64,000 nucleotides of DNA from Pelobacter propionicus DSM 2379 (GCF_000015045.1 NC_008609.1:3944001-4008000); one strand, 5' to 3'. Numbered from the stretch's first letter, positions 39,396 through 47,694 are shown. Notes: generated by a model from the letters alone, not told the origin. Numbers and translations: made by a program.

Positions 39396-40754
39396 ATGAA
39401 ATCAAAGTTTATTGAAGTTGACCGGGAAACACCCTATCTGCTCCCGCCATCGCTGCAGGATTGGCTACCAGAAAAGCACTTGGCCCGGTTTGTGGTCGAA
39501 ATTGTCGAACAGCTCGACCTGCGCTCTTTGAAAGCTACCTATGCCGGCCGAGGCTCGCAGCCCTATAACCCTGAGATGCTGGTAGCATTGTTGTTTTACG
39601 GTTATGCGACAGGCGTATTCTCCAGCCGGAAGCTTGAGCGCAGCACCTACGACTCCGTGGCATTCCGGTTCATAGCGGCAAACAGTCATCCTGACCACGA
39701 TACCATTGCCACCTTCCGCCGGCGTTTTCTGCCGCAACTGAACAAGCTGTTTGCCCAGATTCTGCTGATCGCTCATCAGATGGAGGTGCTGAAACTGGGC
39801 AACGTTAGTTTGGATGGCAGCAAAATCAAGGCGAACGCCTCCAAGCACAAGGCGCTGAGCTATGAGCATGCCTGCAAGCTTGAAGAGCAGATCAAGGCTG
39901 AGGTTGGCGAACTGCTCAAAAAGGCCGAGGCAGCGGACCGTGCCGATATTCCGGACGGCATGAACATCCCCGAAGAACTGGAACGTCGGGAAAAGCGTCT
40001 TTCCGCCATTGCCGCAGCCAAGGTCGAGATCGAAAAACGAGCCGCTGAGCGCCATGCTCGTGAACAGGCCGCTTATGAGAAGAAAGTCGCCGAACGGGCC
40101 AAGAAGGAGCAGGCAACGGGCAAGAAGGCCAAGGGGAAAGAGCCGAAACCGCCCAAATCCGGCCCCACTGCCAAAGATCAGGTCAATCTGACCGATGAAG
40201 AGTCGCGGATCATGCCGACCTCCGGTGGCGGATTCGAGCAGACTTACAACGCCCAGGCCGGTGTGGATACAGCATCAAAGCTCATCGTTTCGGCCCATGT
40301 TACCCAGAATCCCAATGACAAACAGGAGCTGACACCGACCCTGGAGAACCTGGCGGCGCTGCCTGAGAAGCTTGGCAAGGCAACCGATCTGGTAGCTGAC
40401 AGTGGCTACTTCAGCGAAACCAATGTAACTGCCTGTGAGGAGAACGGGATAACTCCCTACATTGCCGTAGACCGGCAGAGTCACAACGTGCCACTGATGG
40501 AGCGCTTTGCCGAACCGCCGCCGTTACCCGAAGATGCCGATTCCGTGGCCAGAATGAAGCATCGCCTGAAGACACCTTCCGGCAAGGCGATCTACGCCCA
40601 GCGAAAAGTCACCTCGGAACCGGTCTTCGGCATCATCAAGGCGGTCATGGGATTCAGAAGCTTTCTTCTTCGTGGCTTTGAAGCAGTAAAAGGCGAATGG
40701 AACCTCGTCTGCATGGCCTACAACATCAAACGGCTGCATGTCTTGGCCGGATAG
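39396..40754 (+). CDS. IS1182-family DDE transposase
   Basis: The 452-residue transposase begins KFIEVDRETPYLLPPSLQD (DUF772-type N-terminus). DDE features are SLDGSKIKANAS (first Asp), LVADSGYF (second Asp) and SEPVFGIIKAVMG (Glu, with a Y-x2-R...E...K signature just before). A Lys/Glu-rich insert with coiled-coil character occupies about residues 160-250, as usual in IS1182 members. A start at 39396 is preferred over a TTG two codons earlier. It looks intact. Confidence 0.93.
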   Translation: MKSKFIEVDRETPYLLPPSLQDWLPEKHLARFVVEIVEQLDLRSLKATYAGRGSQPYNPEMLVALLFYGYATGVFSSRKLERSTYDSVAFRFIAANSHPDHDTIATFRRRFLPQLNKLFAQILLIAHQMEVLKLGNVSLDGSKIKANASKHKALSYEHACKLEEQIKAEVGELLKKAEAADRADIPDGMNIPEELERREKRLSAIAAAKVEIEKRAAERHAREQAAYEKKVAERAKKEQATGKKAKGKEPKPPKSGPTAKDQVNLTDEESRIMPTSGGGFEQTYNAQAGVDTASKLIVSAHVTQNPNDKQELTPTLENLAALPEKLGKATDLVADSGYFSETNVTACEENGITPYIAVDRQSHNVPLMERFAEPPPLPEDADSVARMKHRLKTPSGKAIYAQRKVTSEPVFGIIKAVMGFRSFLLRGFEAVKGEWNLVCMAYNIKRLHVLAG

Positions 40755-40895
40755 AATGAGAAATAGCGAAAATCAGCCTGTAATAACCGCAGTCATCGCT
40801 GAAAGGGCTGAATTAACCAGGTTGCCGGTGGGAAGACGAACACATACGGAACTTTTTTAATCGGCTTGGCCACAAAAGAGGGCGCCCCTGAGGTC

Positions 40896-40910
40896 AAGCC
40901 CGACAGACTC
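40896..40910 (-). repeat. Right terminal inverted repeat
   Basis: AAGCCCGACAGACTC is the exact reverse complement of the left end at 39234-39248. Confidence 0.93.
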
Positions 40911-41111
40911 CTAGCTGATGCCATAAAGCGAATTGTGCTGACGACGAAGATGTCGGGAGGCGTCACCGGTTTTTTTGTGGACGCCAAAGACGAGAAGGCA
41001 CGGCAGTTCTACCTTCGCTTTGGTTTTATTCCGCTCGAAGACGATCCTCTGAAGCTCTTCCTGCCTCTGAACACACTCGCGAATGGGATAAAAAGCGCCA
41101 TGACCGCCTGA
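40911..41111 (+). pseudogene. TacT-type GNAT toxin, 3' part (split by IS)
   Basis: This segment encodes LADAIKRIVLTTKMSGGV, GFFVDAKDEKARQFYLRFGF and IPLEDDPLKLFLPL. These are the C-terminal GNAT core with the family's AxxFYxxxGF motif. It begins with the right copy of the CTAG duplication (40911-40914). The IS supplies an in-frame TTG upstream, but without the acetyl-CoA loop the fragment should be inactive. Confidence 0.93.
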
Positions 41112-41227
41112 CCTTCAGCAGGGAGGTTGGAGCCGGGAAAAAGCGGGTGAGGAAGCCGGGGAGATGTGTAGGATGGATTTTATCGAATAATTACCTCTGA
41201 ATAATGAGGGACAGGGGAGGAACGGTA

Positions 41228-42820
41228 GTGAAATTCAACGATGTTACCCGTGGAACCGGTCTTGAAGAGCATGGCATCACCAACGCGAACCTGATCTACT
41301 GGACCCCGCCGACCTCAGTGCTCTACGAGCAGATCATCAAACGGGGTGAGGGGCTGGTTTCGCACATGGGCGCCCTGGCCGTGAAGACCGGCCACTACAC
41401 CGGACGGGCCGCCAACGAGAAATTCATCGTCGATGAACCCACCTGCCATGAAAACGTCGCCTGGGGCAAGGTCAACAAACCGTTCGACCCGCAGAAGTTC
41501 GACGAGCTGTACAAGCGCATGCTGGCCTACATGGATGGCCGCAACCTGTTCGTGCAGGACTGCTTCGCCGGCGCCGACAGAGAACACCGCCTGCCCCTGC
41601 GCATCATCACCGAGAGGGCCTGGCACTCGCTCTTTGCCCGCAACATGTTCATCCGGGCCACACCGGAGGAGCTGGAACAGCACGAACCGCGCTTCGCCCT
41701 GATCAACCTGCCAGGCTTCCACGCCATTCCCTCCATTGACGGCACCCATTCCGAGGCCTTCATCATTGTCAACCTGGGCAGGAAGCTGATCCTGATCGGC
41801 GGCACCAGCTATGCCGGCGAGATCAAGAAATCCATCTTCACCATCCTCAACTACATCCTGCCGGTGGAGAAGAAGATCCTCTCCATGCACTGCTCGGCCA
41901 ACGTGGGACCGAAGGGCGATTCTGCGGTGTTCTTCGGCCTCTCCGGGACCGGCAAGACCACCCTGTCGGCCGATTCCAGCCGGGCGCTGATCGGCGATGA
42001 CGAGCACGGCTGGGACGACAAGGGGCTGTTCAACTTCGAAGGAGGCTGCTACGCCAAGATCATCCGCCTCTGCCCGGAGAGCGAGCCGGAAATCTTTGCC
42101 ACGACCCGCAGGTTCGGGACGATCCTGGAAAACGTGGCCATCAACACCCGTACCCGCCGGGTGGACCTGGACGACGACTCCTTCACCGAGAACACCCGCG
42201 CCTCCTACCCCCTGACCCACATCCCCAACATCGTTCCCTCGGGGATTGCCGGTCATCCCGCCAACATCATCATGCTGACCTGCGACGCCTACGGCGTGCT
42301 CCCCCCCATCTCCCACCTGACCAAGGAGCAGGCCATGTACCACTTCCTGTCCGGCTACACCGCCCGTGTGGCCGGAACCGAGGCCGGTGTCAAGGAACCC
42401 ACCGCCACCTTCTCCACCTGCTTCGGCGGCCCCTTCATGGCACTCAATCCGACGGTGTACGGAGAACTGCTGCGGGAAAAGATCTCCCGCCACAACGTCT
42501 CCTGCTGGCTGGTCAATACCGGCTGGAACGGCGGCCCCTACGGAGTGGGCGAACGCATCAGGATCAGCTACTCCCGCGCCCTGATCAATGCGGCCCTGGA
42601 CGGGACCCTGGCCGACGGCAGCTTCGAAACCGACCCTTTCTTCGGGCTGGCCATCCCCACCAGCTGTCCCGGGGTTCCCTCGGAAATGCTCAACCCGCGC
42701 AACACCTGGTCCGATCCGGCCAGGTACGACGATACCGCCTCCAGGCTGGTGGCCATGTTCAGGTCCAACTTCACCAAGTACCAGCCCTATGTCAGCGCCG
42801 AGGTGGCCAACGCGCTGTAG
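41228..42820 (+). CDS. pckA: ATP-dependent phosphoenolpyruvate carboxykinase
   Basis: PckA interconverts oxaloacetate and PEP using ATP. The 530-residue protein shows the kinase-1a P-loop GLSGTGKTTLSAD, the metal-site region IGDDEHGWDDKG and GRAANEKFIV substrate residues. NTGWNGGPYGVGERI is also typical. A GTG start at 41228 has GGGGAGGA upstream. The preceding codons are leader. Two hairpin terminators lie after it, and no other gene joins the transcript. In an anaerobic fermenter it may run in either direction. Confidence 0.97.
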   Translation: MKFNDVTRGTGLEEHGITNANLIYWTPPTSVLYEQIIKRGEGLVSHMGALAVKTGHYTGRAANEKFIVDEPTCHENVAWGKVNKPFDPQKFDELYKRMLAYMDGRNLFVQDCFAGADREHRLPLRIITERAWHSLFARNMFIRATPEELEQHEPRFALINLPGFHAIPSIDGTHSEAFIIVNLGRKLILIGGTSYAGEIKKSIFTILNYILPVEKKILSMHCSANVGPKGDSAVFFGLSGTGKTTLSADSSRALIGDDEHGWDDKGLFNFEGGCYAKIIRLCPESEPEIFATTRRFGTILENVAINTRTRRVDLDDDSFTENTRASYPLTHIPNIVPSGIAGHPANIIMLTCDAYGVLPPISHLTKEQAMYHFLSGYTARVAGTEAGVKEPTATFSTCFGGPFMALNPTVYGELLREKISRHNVSCWLVNTGWNGGPYGVGERIRISYSRALINAALDGTLADGSFETDPFFGLAIPTSCPGVPSEMLNPRNTWSDPARYDDTASRLVAMFRSNFTKYQPYVSAEVANAL

Positions 42821-42834
42821 CTGCTTGTAAGGCA

Positions 42835-42879
42835 CAAAAAAGGGGGGGCGCCAGCAGATGTAGCGTCCCCCCTGTTTTT
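42835..42879 (+). terminator. Terminator after pckA
   Basis: AGGGGGG-GCG near 42841 pairs with CGTCCCCCCT (42864-42873), followed by GTTTTTG. The A6 run on the left gives partial bidirectional character. Confidence 0.85.
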
Positions 42880-42937
42880 GTCAGCCAACATAATCGGGTA
42901 GGAGGCGGGATTACTCCCGCCGTCCTCCCCCACCATA

Positions 42938-42970
42938 TAAAAAGCCCGCGGAATTCGTTCCGCGGGCTTT
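42938..42970 (-). terminator. Terminator for the small lipoprotein gene
   Basis: AAAGCCCGCGGAA and TTCCGCGGGCTTT form a perfect stem, followed on the minus strand by TTTTATATGG. It lies just downstream of the gene at 42997-43194. Confidence 0.88.
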
Positions 42971-42996
42971 CCATTCGAAATGGTACTCGAATCAGC

Positions 42997-43194
42997 TTAG
43001 TGCTTGGGAGCCTCAGCAGGAGCTTCCGTAGCAGCGCCAGCAGTGGCGGACATCGGAGCCTGAACCGGTGCCGGAGCTTCAGCGGCCGGAGCTTCAACAG
43101 CCGGAGCAGGAGCAGCTTCTTCTTTCTTCTTGCAGCCTGCGGTGAAAGCGACGGACAGAGCAAGTACCATTGTCAGAGTGATCAGTTTTTTCAT
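42997..43194 (-). CDS. Small Ala/Pro/Glu-rich lipoprotein
   Basis: The 65-residue product starts with a signal peptide ending in the lipobox FTAGC (Cys 21). The mature part is only about 44 residues, with KKKEEAAPAPAVEAPAAEAP-type low-complexity sequence. It resembles no known enzyme and may be a surface or periplasmic spacer. A clear promoter (43261-43288) and a terminator (42938-42970) make it a single-gene unit. Confidence 0.8.
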   Translation of the reverse strand: MKKLITLTMVLALSVAFTAGCKKKEEAAPAPAVEAPAAEAPAPVQAPMSATAGAATEAPAEAPKH

Positions 43195-43260
43195 GTGTGA
43201 CCTCGTGTGGTTGAATTTACCATTAGACGCAAATGCGCATGGCTTTAAAATCGATTTATG

Positions 43261-43288
43261 ATCATACTCGCCGAAACAATAATGTCAA
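43261..43288 (-). promoter_or_regulatory. Sigma70-type promoter of the small lipoprotein
   Basis: On the minus strand TTGACA (43283-43288), a 16-bp spacer and TATGAT (43261-43266). The start codon is about 60 bp downstream. This is one of the closest consensus promoters in the window. Confidence 0.75.
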
Positions 43289-43346
43289 GATGTTTTTATA
43301 CATAGTTAAAGGGTCCCGCAAAATGGGGTTCGTGAGGCAAAAAACA

Positions 43347-43679
43347 TCAATGGTGGAAGCGTCCCATACGCCCTTTGTGGGCGGGTGTCGGCGACCTGTG
43401 GCACTCGAAACAGCGTAGTTCGCGGAGCTTCTTCGTCTCCAGCGGAGAGGGCTCTTTCCCCCGCGGCTCCATGTTGTATTCGGGGGTCTGGAACGCCTGG
43501 CGGCCACGCTCATCGGCCACAGTGGCGGGTTTATAGGCGACACGCCAGTTGGTGCTGATCTCCACGGTGTGACACTGATCGCATCCACCCGGAGGCGGTA
43601 TGCTCTTCCATGAGGTGAACATGGCACAGCCCGCAAGAGCGGTTGCAAGGACGGTACTCAACAAAAGAACAGGTTTCAT
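43347..43679 (-). CDS. Dihaem c-type cytochrome lipoprotein
   Basis: The roughly 110-residue product has a signal with lipobox ALAGC, then two CxxCH haem-binding motifs: CDQCH near residue 33 and CFECH near residue 91. His-rich RMGRFHH at the end may give a distal ligand. The start at 43679 has GGATGGAG upstream; four more codons are open. Small multihaem lipoproteins are frequent in Geobacter relatives, where they join extracellular or periplasmic electron flow. The partner is unknown. Confidence 0.8.
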   Translation of the reverse strand: MKPVLLLSTVLATALAGCAMFTSWKSIPPPGGCDQCHTVEISTNWRVAYKPATVADERGRQAFQTPEYNMEPRGKEPSPLETKKLRELRCFECHRSPTPAHKGRMGRFHH

Positions 43680-43745
43680 GACGCTCTCCATCCTGAAATG
43701 ACGGCGTGTGGTACCGTAGCACAGCTCTGGCGAAAAAGACAGTGT

Positions 43746-44561
43746 TCATGGCAGGGTTATGCGACCAAGAACCCGCAGCGTGTTGACCGTTGTGGCCCGG
43801 GCCAGATCATGCACCAGCATATCACGGATACCCGCCACCGCAACCAGCACCTCCCGCAGGCACGAAGGCCGGTTTGACTCCCCCCGGAAGGGCTCGGGCG
43901 CCATGTCAGGCGCATCGGTCTCCAGCACCAGGCTTTCCAGGGGAATCTGGCCAGCCAGGCGCACCGGACGGGCCGCCCCCCGCCAGGTCACCGTTCCGCA
44001 GAGGGAGATGGCAAACCCCAGCCTGATGAACTCCCGGGCCATCTCCGGCGATCCGGAAAAGGCGTGCATGATGCCGCCCACCCGGCCGGCCTTTTCCTCT
44101 CTGAGAACCGTCAGGGTGCGCTGGAAGAGACGCCTGCAGTGGACCAGTACCGGCAGCCCCAGCCTGATTGCCAGGCGCAGCTGTTCCCGGAAGGCCTGTT
44201 CCTGCCGATCCAGCGCACCAGGGTAGGTGGGGTCAAGGCCGATCTCGCCCAGGGCAACCCCGCTGGCGGCAATTTGTGCGAGCCGTTCCAGGGCAGCCCC
44301 ATCGGCCAGGTCCGCATGCAGGGGATGAATGCCAAAGGCGGGAAACAGTCCGGCGTGCTCACGCGTCAGCCCGGCCATCAGCTCCCAGTCAGCGGGATGA
44401 ACCCCGGGCACGACGCAACCGACCACCCCGGCGCGGTGTGCCGCCTCCAGGACTCCCGGCAAGTTGGAGAGAAGCGGCTCGCAATTCAGGTGGCAATGGG
44501 TATCCAGCAGCCTGATGCCGTCCTCGATTTGCGCTTCCGACTCCTGTGGATTCATGGGCAT
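43746..44561 (-). CDS. TatD-family metal-dependent hydrolase
   Basis: The 271-residue protein has LLDTHCHLNCEP at the N-terminus (HxH metal ligands), FGIHPLHA, ALGEIGLDPTYPG (catalytic Glu), LVHCRR, MHAFSGS and LETDAPDMAPEPFRGE. The last carries the conserved Asp. TatD proteins are 3'-5' deoxyribonucleases active in repair. The family name reflects a past link to the tat operon; none is nearby here. It overlaps nothing and lies 66 bp upstream of the cytochrome gene. Confidence 0.9.
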   Translation of the reverse strand: MPMNPQESEAQIEDGIRLLDTHCHLNCEPLLSNLPGVLEAAHRAGVVGCVVPGVHPADWELMAGLTREHAGLFPAFGIHPLHADLADGAALERLAQIAASGVALGEIGLDPTYPGALDRQEQAFREQLRLAIRLGLPVLVHCRRLFQRTLTVLREEKAGRVGGIMHAFSGSPEMAREFIRLGFAISLCGTVTWRGAARPVRLAGQIPLESLVLETDAPDMAPEPFRGESNRPSCLREVLVAVAGIRDMLVHDLARATTVNTLRVLGRITLP

Positions 44562-44606
44562 GAACCTTTGTGATTGGCGACAAATTACGGATCACCAGTC
44601 ATGGTT

Positions 44607-45812
44607 TTACAGAAACCAGCCGAACAGGTTGACCAGCTTTTCCAGCATACGGGTCACGAGCCCCCGACGCTCATGCCCATGCAGGGTAACGCGCCGCGAG
44701 GCCACCACCTCCCGCTCCACCACCCGGCGAATCTGGGCGCCGAAGGAACTGCTGTCGATGATGCCGTTGATCTCGAAATTGCGGTGGAAACTGCGCTGAT
44801 CCAGGTTGGCCGACCCCAGGATGGTGCGTTCTCCATCCACCAGCATGACCTTGGCGTGCAGAATGCCATCCTCCAGCTCGTAAATCTCCACCCCCCCCTT
44901 AAGCAGGGCGCCATAGGAGCTGCGCCCCACCAGCAGCACCAGCGGCACATCGCTGCGTGCCGGCAGCAGCAGCCGCACCCGCACCCCGCGCCGCACCGCC
45001 CGCAGCAGGGAGCGGATAATGCGCGGGCCGGGCACGAAATAGGGGTTGACGATCAACAGATCCTCGGAGGCGGAGGCGATGTTGACCAGAAAAGCATGGC
45101 GGATATAGGAGCTGCGCTGATGCGGGCCGCCGCTGACAAAGGCCACATTGGCCTCCCCATGACTGGAGCTGCCCGGGCTCACCCCTCTGACCCGCGGAAG
45201 TTCCGGCAGCTGGCCCACCTCCATCTGCCATGTTTCATTGAAAATGCCGATCAGCTCCCTGACAGCGCTCCCCTCCACGCTGAAACCCAGGTCGCGGAAG
45301 CGTTGCGGCGGTGAAGCAATGCCGGCGTATTCGTCACCAATGTTGAAGCCGCCCAGGAAAGCCCGGCAGCCATCGATCACCATCATCTTGCGGTGATCGC
45401 GGCGGTCGAACCAGCGGATACCACGACGGAAAGAGGGAACGTTGAAGGGGATCAATTCGATTCCCTGCTGGGCAAGGGACCTGAAGAAGGACGAAGGGGT
45501 ATCCATGCAGCCGATGTAATCGTAGATCAGCATGACCCGCACACCGCGCACGACGGCCCGTGCCAACTCGGCCACGACGACGGAACCGGTGCGATCGTTG
45601 CGGATTAGGTAGTATTCCAGCAGGATGACGTACCGAGCGGAGCGGATGGCGGTCAGGAAGGCGCGGAAGAAGCTCTCCCCGTCCGGCAGTAGCGCGACGC
45701 GGTTGCGGCGGTAGGTGACCGGCGGGGGAGGGGTGCGCGCCCGCTCCAGGCGGCGCATGAGACGCGCCAGCCGCTTGTTCTGTCTGAAGTAGGTCTCTTC
45801 CGTCATGGCCAT
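44607..45812 (-). CDS. Cardiolipin synthase-like phospholipase D family protein
   Basis: The 401-residue protein has two HKD motifs: RDHRKMMVIDGCRAFLGGFN in the first half and LHAKVMLVDGERTILGSANLD in the second. The N-terminus lacks the two membrane segments of ClsA and thus resembles ClsB (YbhO) type enzymes. These join phosphatidylglycerol with another phospholipid to make cardiolipin. Substrate preference is not clear from sequence. The upstream flank is a long palindrome. Confidence 0.85.
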   Translation of the reverse strand: MAMTEETYFRQNKRLARLMRRLERARTPPPPVTYRRNRVALLPDGESFFRAFLTAIRSARYVILLEYYLIRNDRTGSVVVAELARAVVRGVRVMLIYDYIGCMDTPSSFFRSLAQQGIELIPFNVPSFRRGIRWFDRRDHRKMMVIDGCRAFLGGFNIGDEYAGIASPPQRFRDLGFSVEGSAVRELIGIFNETWQMEVGQLPELPRVRGVSPGSSSHGEANVAFVSGGPHQRSSYIRHAFLVNIASASEDLLIVNPYFVPGPRIIRSLLRAVRRGVRVRLLLPARSDVPLVLLVGRSSYGALLKGGVEIYELEDGILHAKVMLVDGERTILGSANLDQRSFHRNFEINGIIDSSSFGAQIRRVVEREVVASRRVTLHGHERRGLVTRMLEKLVNLFGWFL

Positions 45813-45825
45813 ATCAACCTGTATT

Positions 45826-46008
45826 CGGCAGTTGAGAGCTGCCTGCGTTCGTGCGGACGGGCTCTTTCTGTCATTCCAGGGCTCATTTCGCTACAGCCGA
45901 TAAACTCACCCTACGGGTTCAGACAGTATCGGCTGTTGACGCTTCATTTCGCCAGGAATTACGACGAAAGAGCCCTGATGCACTCTCTCCGGCAGCTCTC
46001 ACTTGCCG
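45826..46008. repeat. 183-bp imperfect palindrome between cls and mutM
   Basis: The two halves of this stretch are near reverse complements. Outer arms: CGGCAGTTGAGAGCTGCC (45826-45843) with GGCAGCTCTCACTTGCCG (45991-46008). Middle arms: GGGCTCTTTC (45859-45868) with GAAAGAGCCC (45966-45975). Inner arms: ACAGCCGATA (45893-45902) with TATCGGCTGT (about 45927-45936). The core is ACCC-TAC-GGGT. The arms carry small internal differences and short gaps. It fills most of the 303-bp cls-mutM gap and encodes no gene. It could be a MITE, a REP-type element or a structured RNA. Confidence 0.8.
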
Positions 46009-46115
46009 TTTCCAGAATCACGTCATTGAAAATGGGCGGTTCGACATCAGCGCTGATTTGTGGTGAGTCATGAGCCGTACCCCTATCCGCTCTGTCTGCC
46101 CGAGCAGCGGCACTT

Positions 46116-46919
46116 TCACTGCTGACAGCGGGGACAGAACACCGTGCTCCGGTTGCCGAGCCGGACGGCTTCCAGCGCACCGCCGCAGCTGGTGCAGGTG
46201 CCATGTCCCCTCCCGTACACGTCGAACGCAAGGGGGTGATAGGTGACGGTGCCCTCCTCCACCCGATAGGTGCTTCCCAGATCGATGGACTCCTGCAACA
46301 CCTCCCGAATGGTGACGGCCAGCCGCTCGCATTCGGTACGGCTGAGGGAGGACGCGGCCCGGTCGGGGCGGATTCCGGCGCGAAACAGCGCCTCGTTGGC
46401 GTAGATGTTGCCGACCCCGGCGACTATTGCCATGTTCATGATCAACAGCTTGACCACCACCCGGCGGGTCCGGCTCACCCTGAAGAGGTAGGCGCCACTG
46501 AATGCCGCGGTCAGCGGCTCGGGGCCGATTCCGGCCAGGAGCGGGTGTTTGTCGAGGCTATCCGTTGTCCAGGCAATGGTGCCGAACTTGCGCGGGTCGT
46601 GGAACCGCAGCACCGAACCATCGGTAAAGACGATGTCCACATGATCGTGCTTTCCGGGAAGCTGAGGGGTATGGAGCAGCCGGAGAAATCCGGTCATCCC
46701 CAGGTGGACGATGAGCCATCCGGCTTCACATTCCAACAGCAGATACTTTCCCCGCCGCTCCACGGCCCGGACCGTTCGCCCCTTCAGGGCTTCCTCCAGC
46801 TCCGGCGGGACCGGTAAGCGGAGCTTGGGAGCCCGGACCAGCACCTGCTGGACCTGTTTTCCTGTTATGTCCCGCTCCAGCCTGCGTCTGGTCAGTTCCA
46901 CCTCGGGAAGTTCCGGCAC
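46116..46919 (-). CDS. mutM: Formamidopyrimidine-DNA glycosylase
   Basis: MutM (Fpg) excises 8-oxoguanine and other oxidised purines. The N-terminal MPELPEVELTRR supplies the catalytic Pro2 and Glu3, and a conserved lysine lies near residue 57. The C-terminal CTSCGGAL...CPRC zinc finger inserts into DNA. The 267-residue length fits the family. It ends next to the long palindrome, and no gene is coupled to it. Confidence 0.96.
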   Translation of the reverse strand: MPELPEVELTRRRLERDITGKQVQQVLVRAPKLRLPVPPELEEALKGRTVRAVERRGKYLLLECEAGWLIVHLGMTGFLRLLHTPQLPGKHDHVDIVFTDGSVLRFHDPRKFGTIAWTTDSLDKHPLLAGIGPEPLTAAFSGAYLFRVSRTRRVVVKLLIMNMAIVAGVGNIYANEALFRAGIRPDRAASSLSRTECERLAVTIREVLQESIDLGSTYRVEEGTVTYHPLAFDVYGRGHGTCTSCGGALEAVRLGNRSTVFCPRCQQ

Positions 46920-47072
46920 CCGTTCCTCCGATCTCGGCCTATGTAATGTCTTTGTCCTCTTGTTCCCATCGTTTGATTTGCCATTGCAGATTCCCCTCAG
47001 TGGAAGCGAGGCACGGCCTGTTCGGGGTTGATGTCACTCATGAATAGCCTCCGTGAACCAACCCTCCCCCCG

Positions 47073-47121
47073 CCCTCCCTTATCAGAGAGGGAGCTTTTC
47101 TTCCCCTCTGACAAGGGAGGG
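47073..47121. repeat. Palindromic CCCTCCC-TTATCAG-type repeat units, 3' side of DUF559 gene
   Basis: One unit, CCCTCCCTTATCAGAGAGGG (47073-47092), and one inverted unit, CCCCTCTGACAAGGGAGGG (47103-47121), are 10 bp apart. They are copies of the units at 47496-47587 and overlap the end of the DUF559 gene. Confidence 0.7.
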
Positions 47122-47694
47122 TGGTTTTTCGATTCTCTCGCACAGATCTTCATGCACACCCTGGATGTTCCGCATGACATCGGCATTGGTATACCTGACG
47201 ACAGATACCCCAAGTGACTGCAAAAACTTCGTCCGCTCCCCATCGTATTCAATGGTATCAGCATGGCTGTCACCATCGATTTCAATAACCAGGCGCAGCT
47301 CGGAACAGTAGAAATCGACGATATAACTTCCAAGAGGCTTCTGGCGAAGAAACTTGTAATCGGCAAACTGCCGTAACCGGAGGACCTCATTCCAGATTTT
47401 GCTTTCAGCTGGAGTCGGGTTTTTGCGGTTCTCGCGGGCAAGGGTGGTGAGATTTTTGTTGTAAGGGAGAAAGGCGGTGTCTAACCCCTCCCCGGCCCTC
47501 CCCTTGTCAGGGGAGGGAGACAAACCCACCCCACGCCCTACCTTGTCAGGGAGGGAGCTTTCATGTTCCCCCCCTGATAAGGGGGGGCTAGGGGGGGTTG
47601 ATTTGGTCTCCTCCCTCGCTTCTCCTCCCCAGCTGCGGGGAGATCGGGAGGGTTTAGGGAGGCGGGAGAGGGGTTTACTCATCGGCATCCTCAT
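47083..47694 (-). CDS. DUF559 endonuclease-fold protein embedded in repeats
   Basis: The core DUF559 domain occupies about residues 77-195: LPYNKNLTTLARENRKN, then SYIVDFYCSELRLVIEIDG and VVRYTNADVM. The DF...EIDG residues are those of the PD-(D/E)xK nuclease fold shared with Vsr. The usual DUF559 N-terminus begins at about the LPYN residue, but no ATG, GTG or TTG is near it. Translation must start within repeats upstream, giving an N-terminal 75 residues with repeat-derived SPPLSGGEH and LSPSPDKG strings. The C-terminus also runs into a repeat. The start is uncertain; function is unknown. Confidence 0.65.
   Translation of the reverse strand: MRMPMSKPLSRLPKPSRSPRSWGGEAREETKSTPPSPPLSGGEHESSLPDKVGRGVGLSPSPDKGRAGEGLDTAFLPYNKNLTTLARENRKNPTPAESKIWNEVLRLRQFADYKFLRQKPLGSYIVDFYCSELRLVIEIDGDSHADTIEYDGERTKFLQSLGVSVVRYTNADVMRNIQGVHEDLCERIEKPPSLVRGEEKLPL
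47496..47587. repeat. Cluster of three palindromic repeat units, 5' side of DUF559 gene
   Basis: CCCTCCCCTTGTCAGGGGAG (from 47496), CCCTACCTTGTCAGGGAGGG (from 47536) and an inverted CCCCCCCTGATAAGGGGGGG (47568-47587) follow one another at 32-40-bp steps. Each can form a hairpin around a TTGTCAG-type loop. They are translated as the N-terminus of the DUF559 frame. Confidence 0.75.

Larger units (their letters stand above)
39234..40910 (+). mobile_element. IS1182-like insertion sequence
   Basis: The element is 1,677 bp long. Its ends are perfect 15-bp inverted repeats (GAGTCTGTCGGGCTT), flanked by a CTAG duplication. It carries one intact transposase gene in the plus direction, 162 bp from the left end. 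The insertion separates the two halves of a GNAT toxin gene. Intact transposase and intact ends suggest a recent and still mobile copy. Other copies in the genome cannot be counted from this window. Confidence 0.95.

Noticed and set aside
41315..42835. 506-codon open frame antisense to pckA
   Set aside because: pckA fills the same stretch with full motifs; the antisense product is Gly/Val/Asp-rich and unrecognisable.
45851..46066. 71-codon plus-strand frame over the palindrome
   Set aside because: The sequence is explained by the palindrome, and the product has no family or ribosome site.
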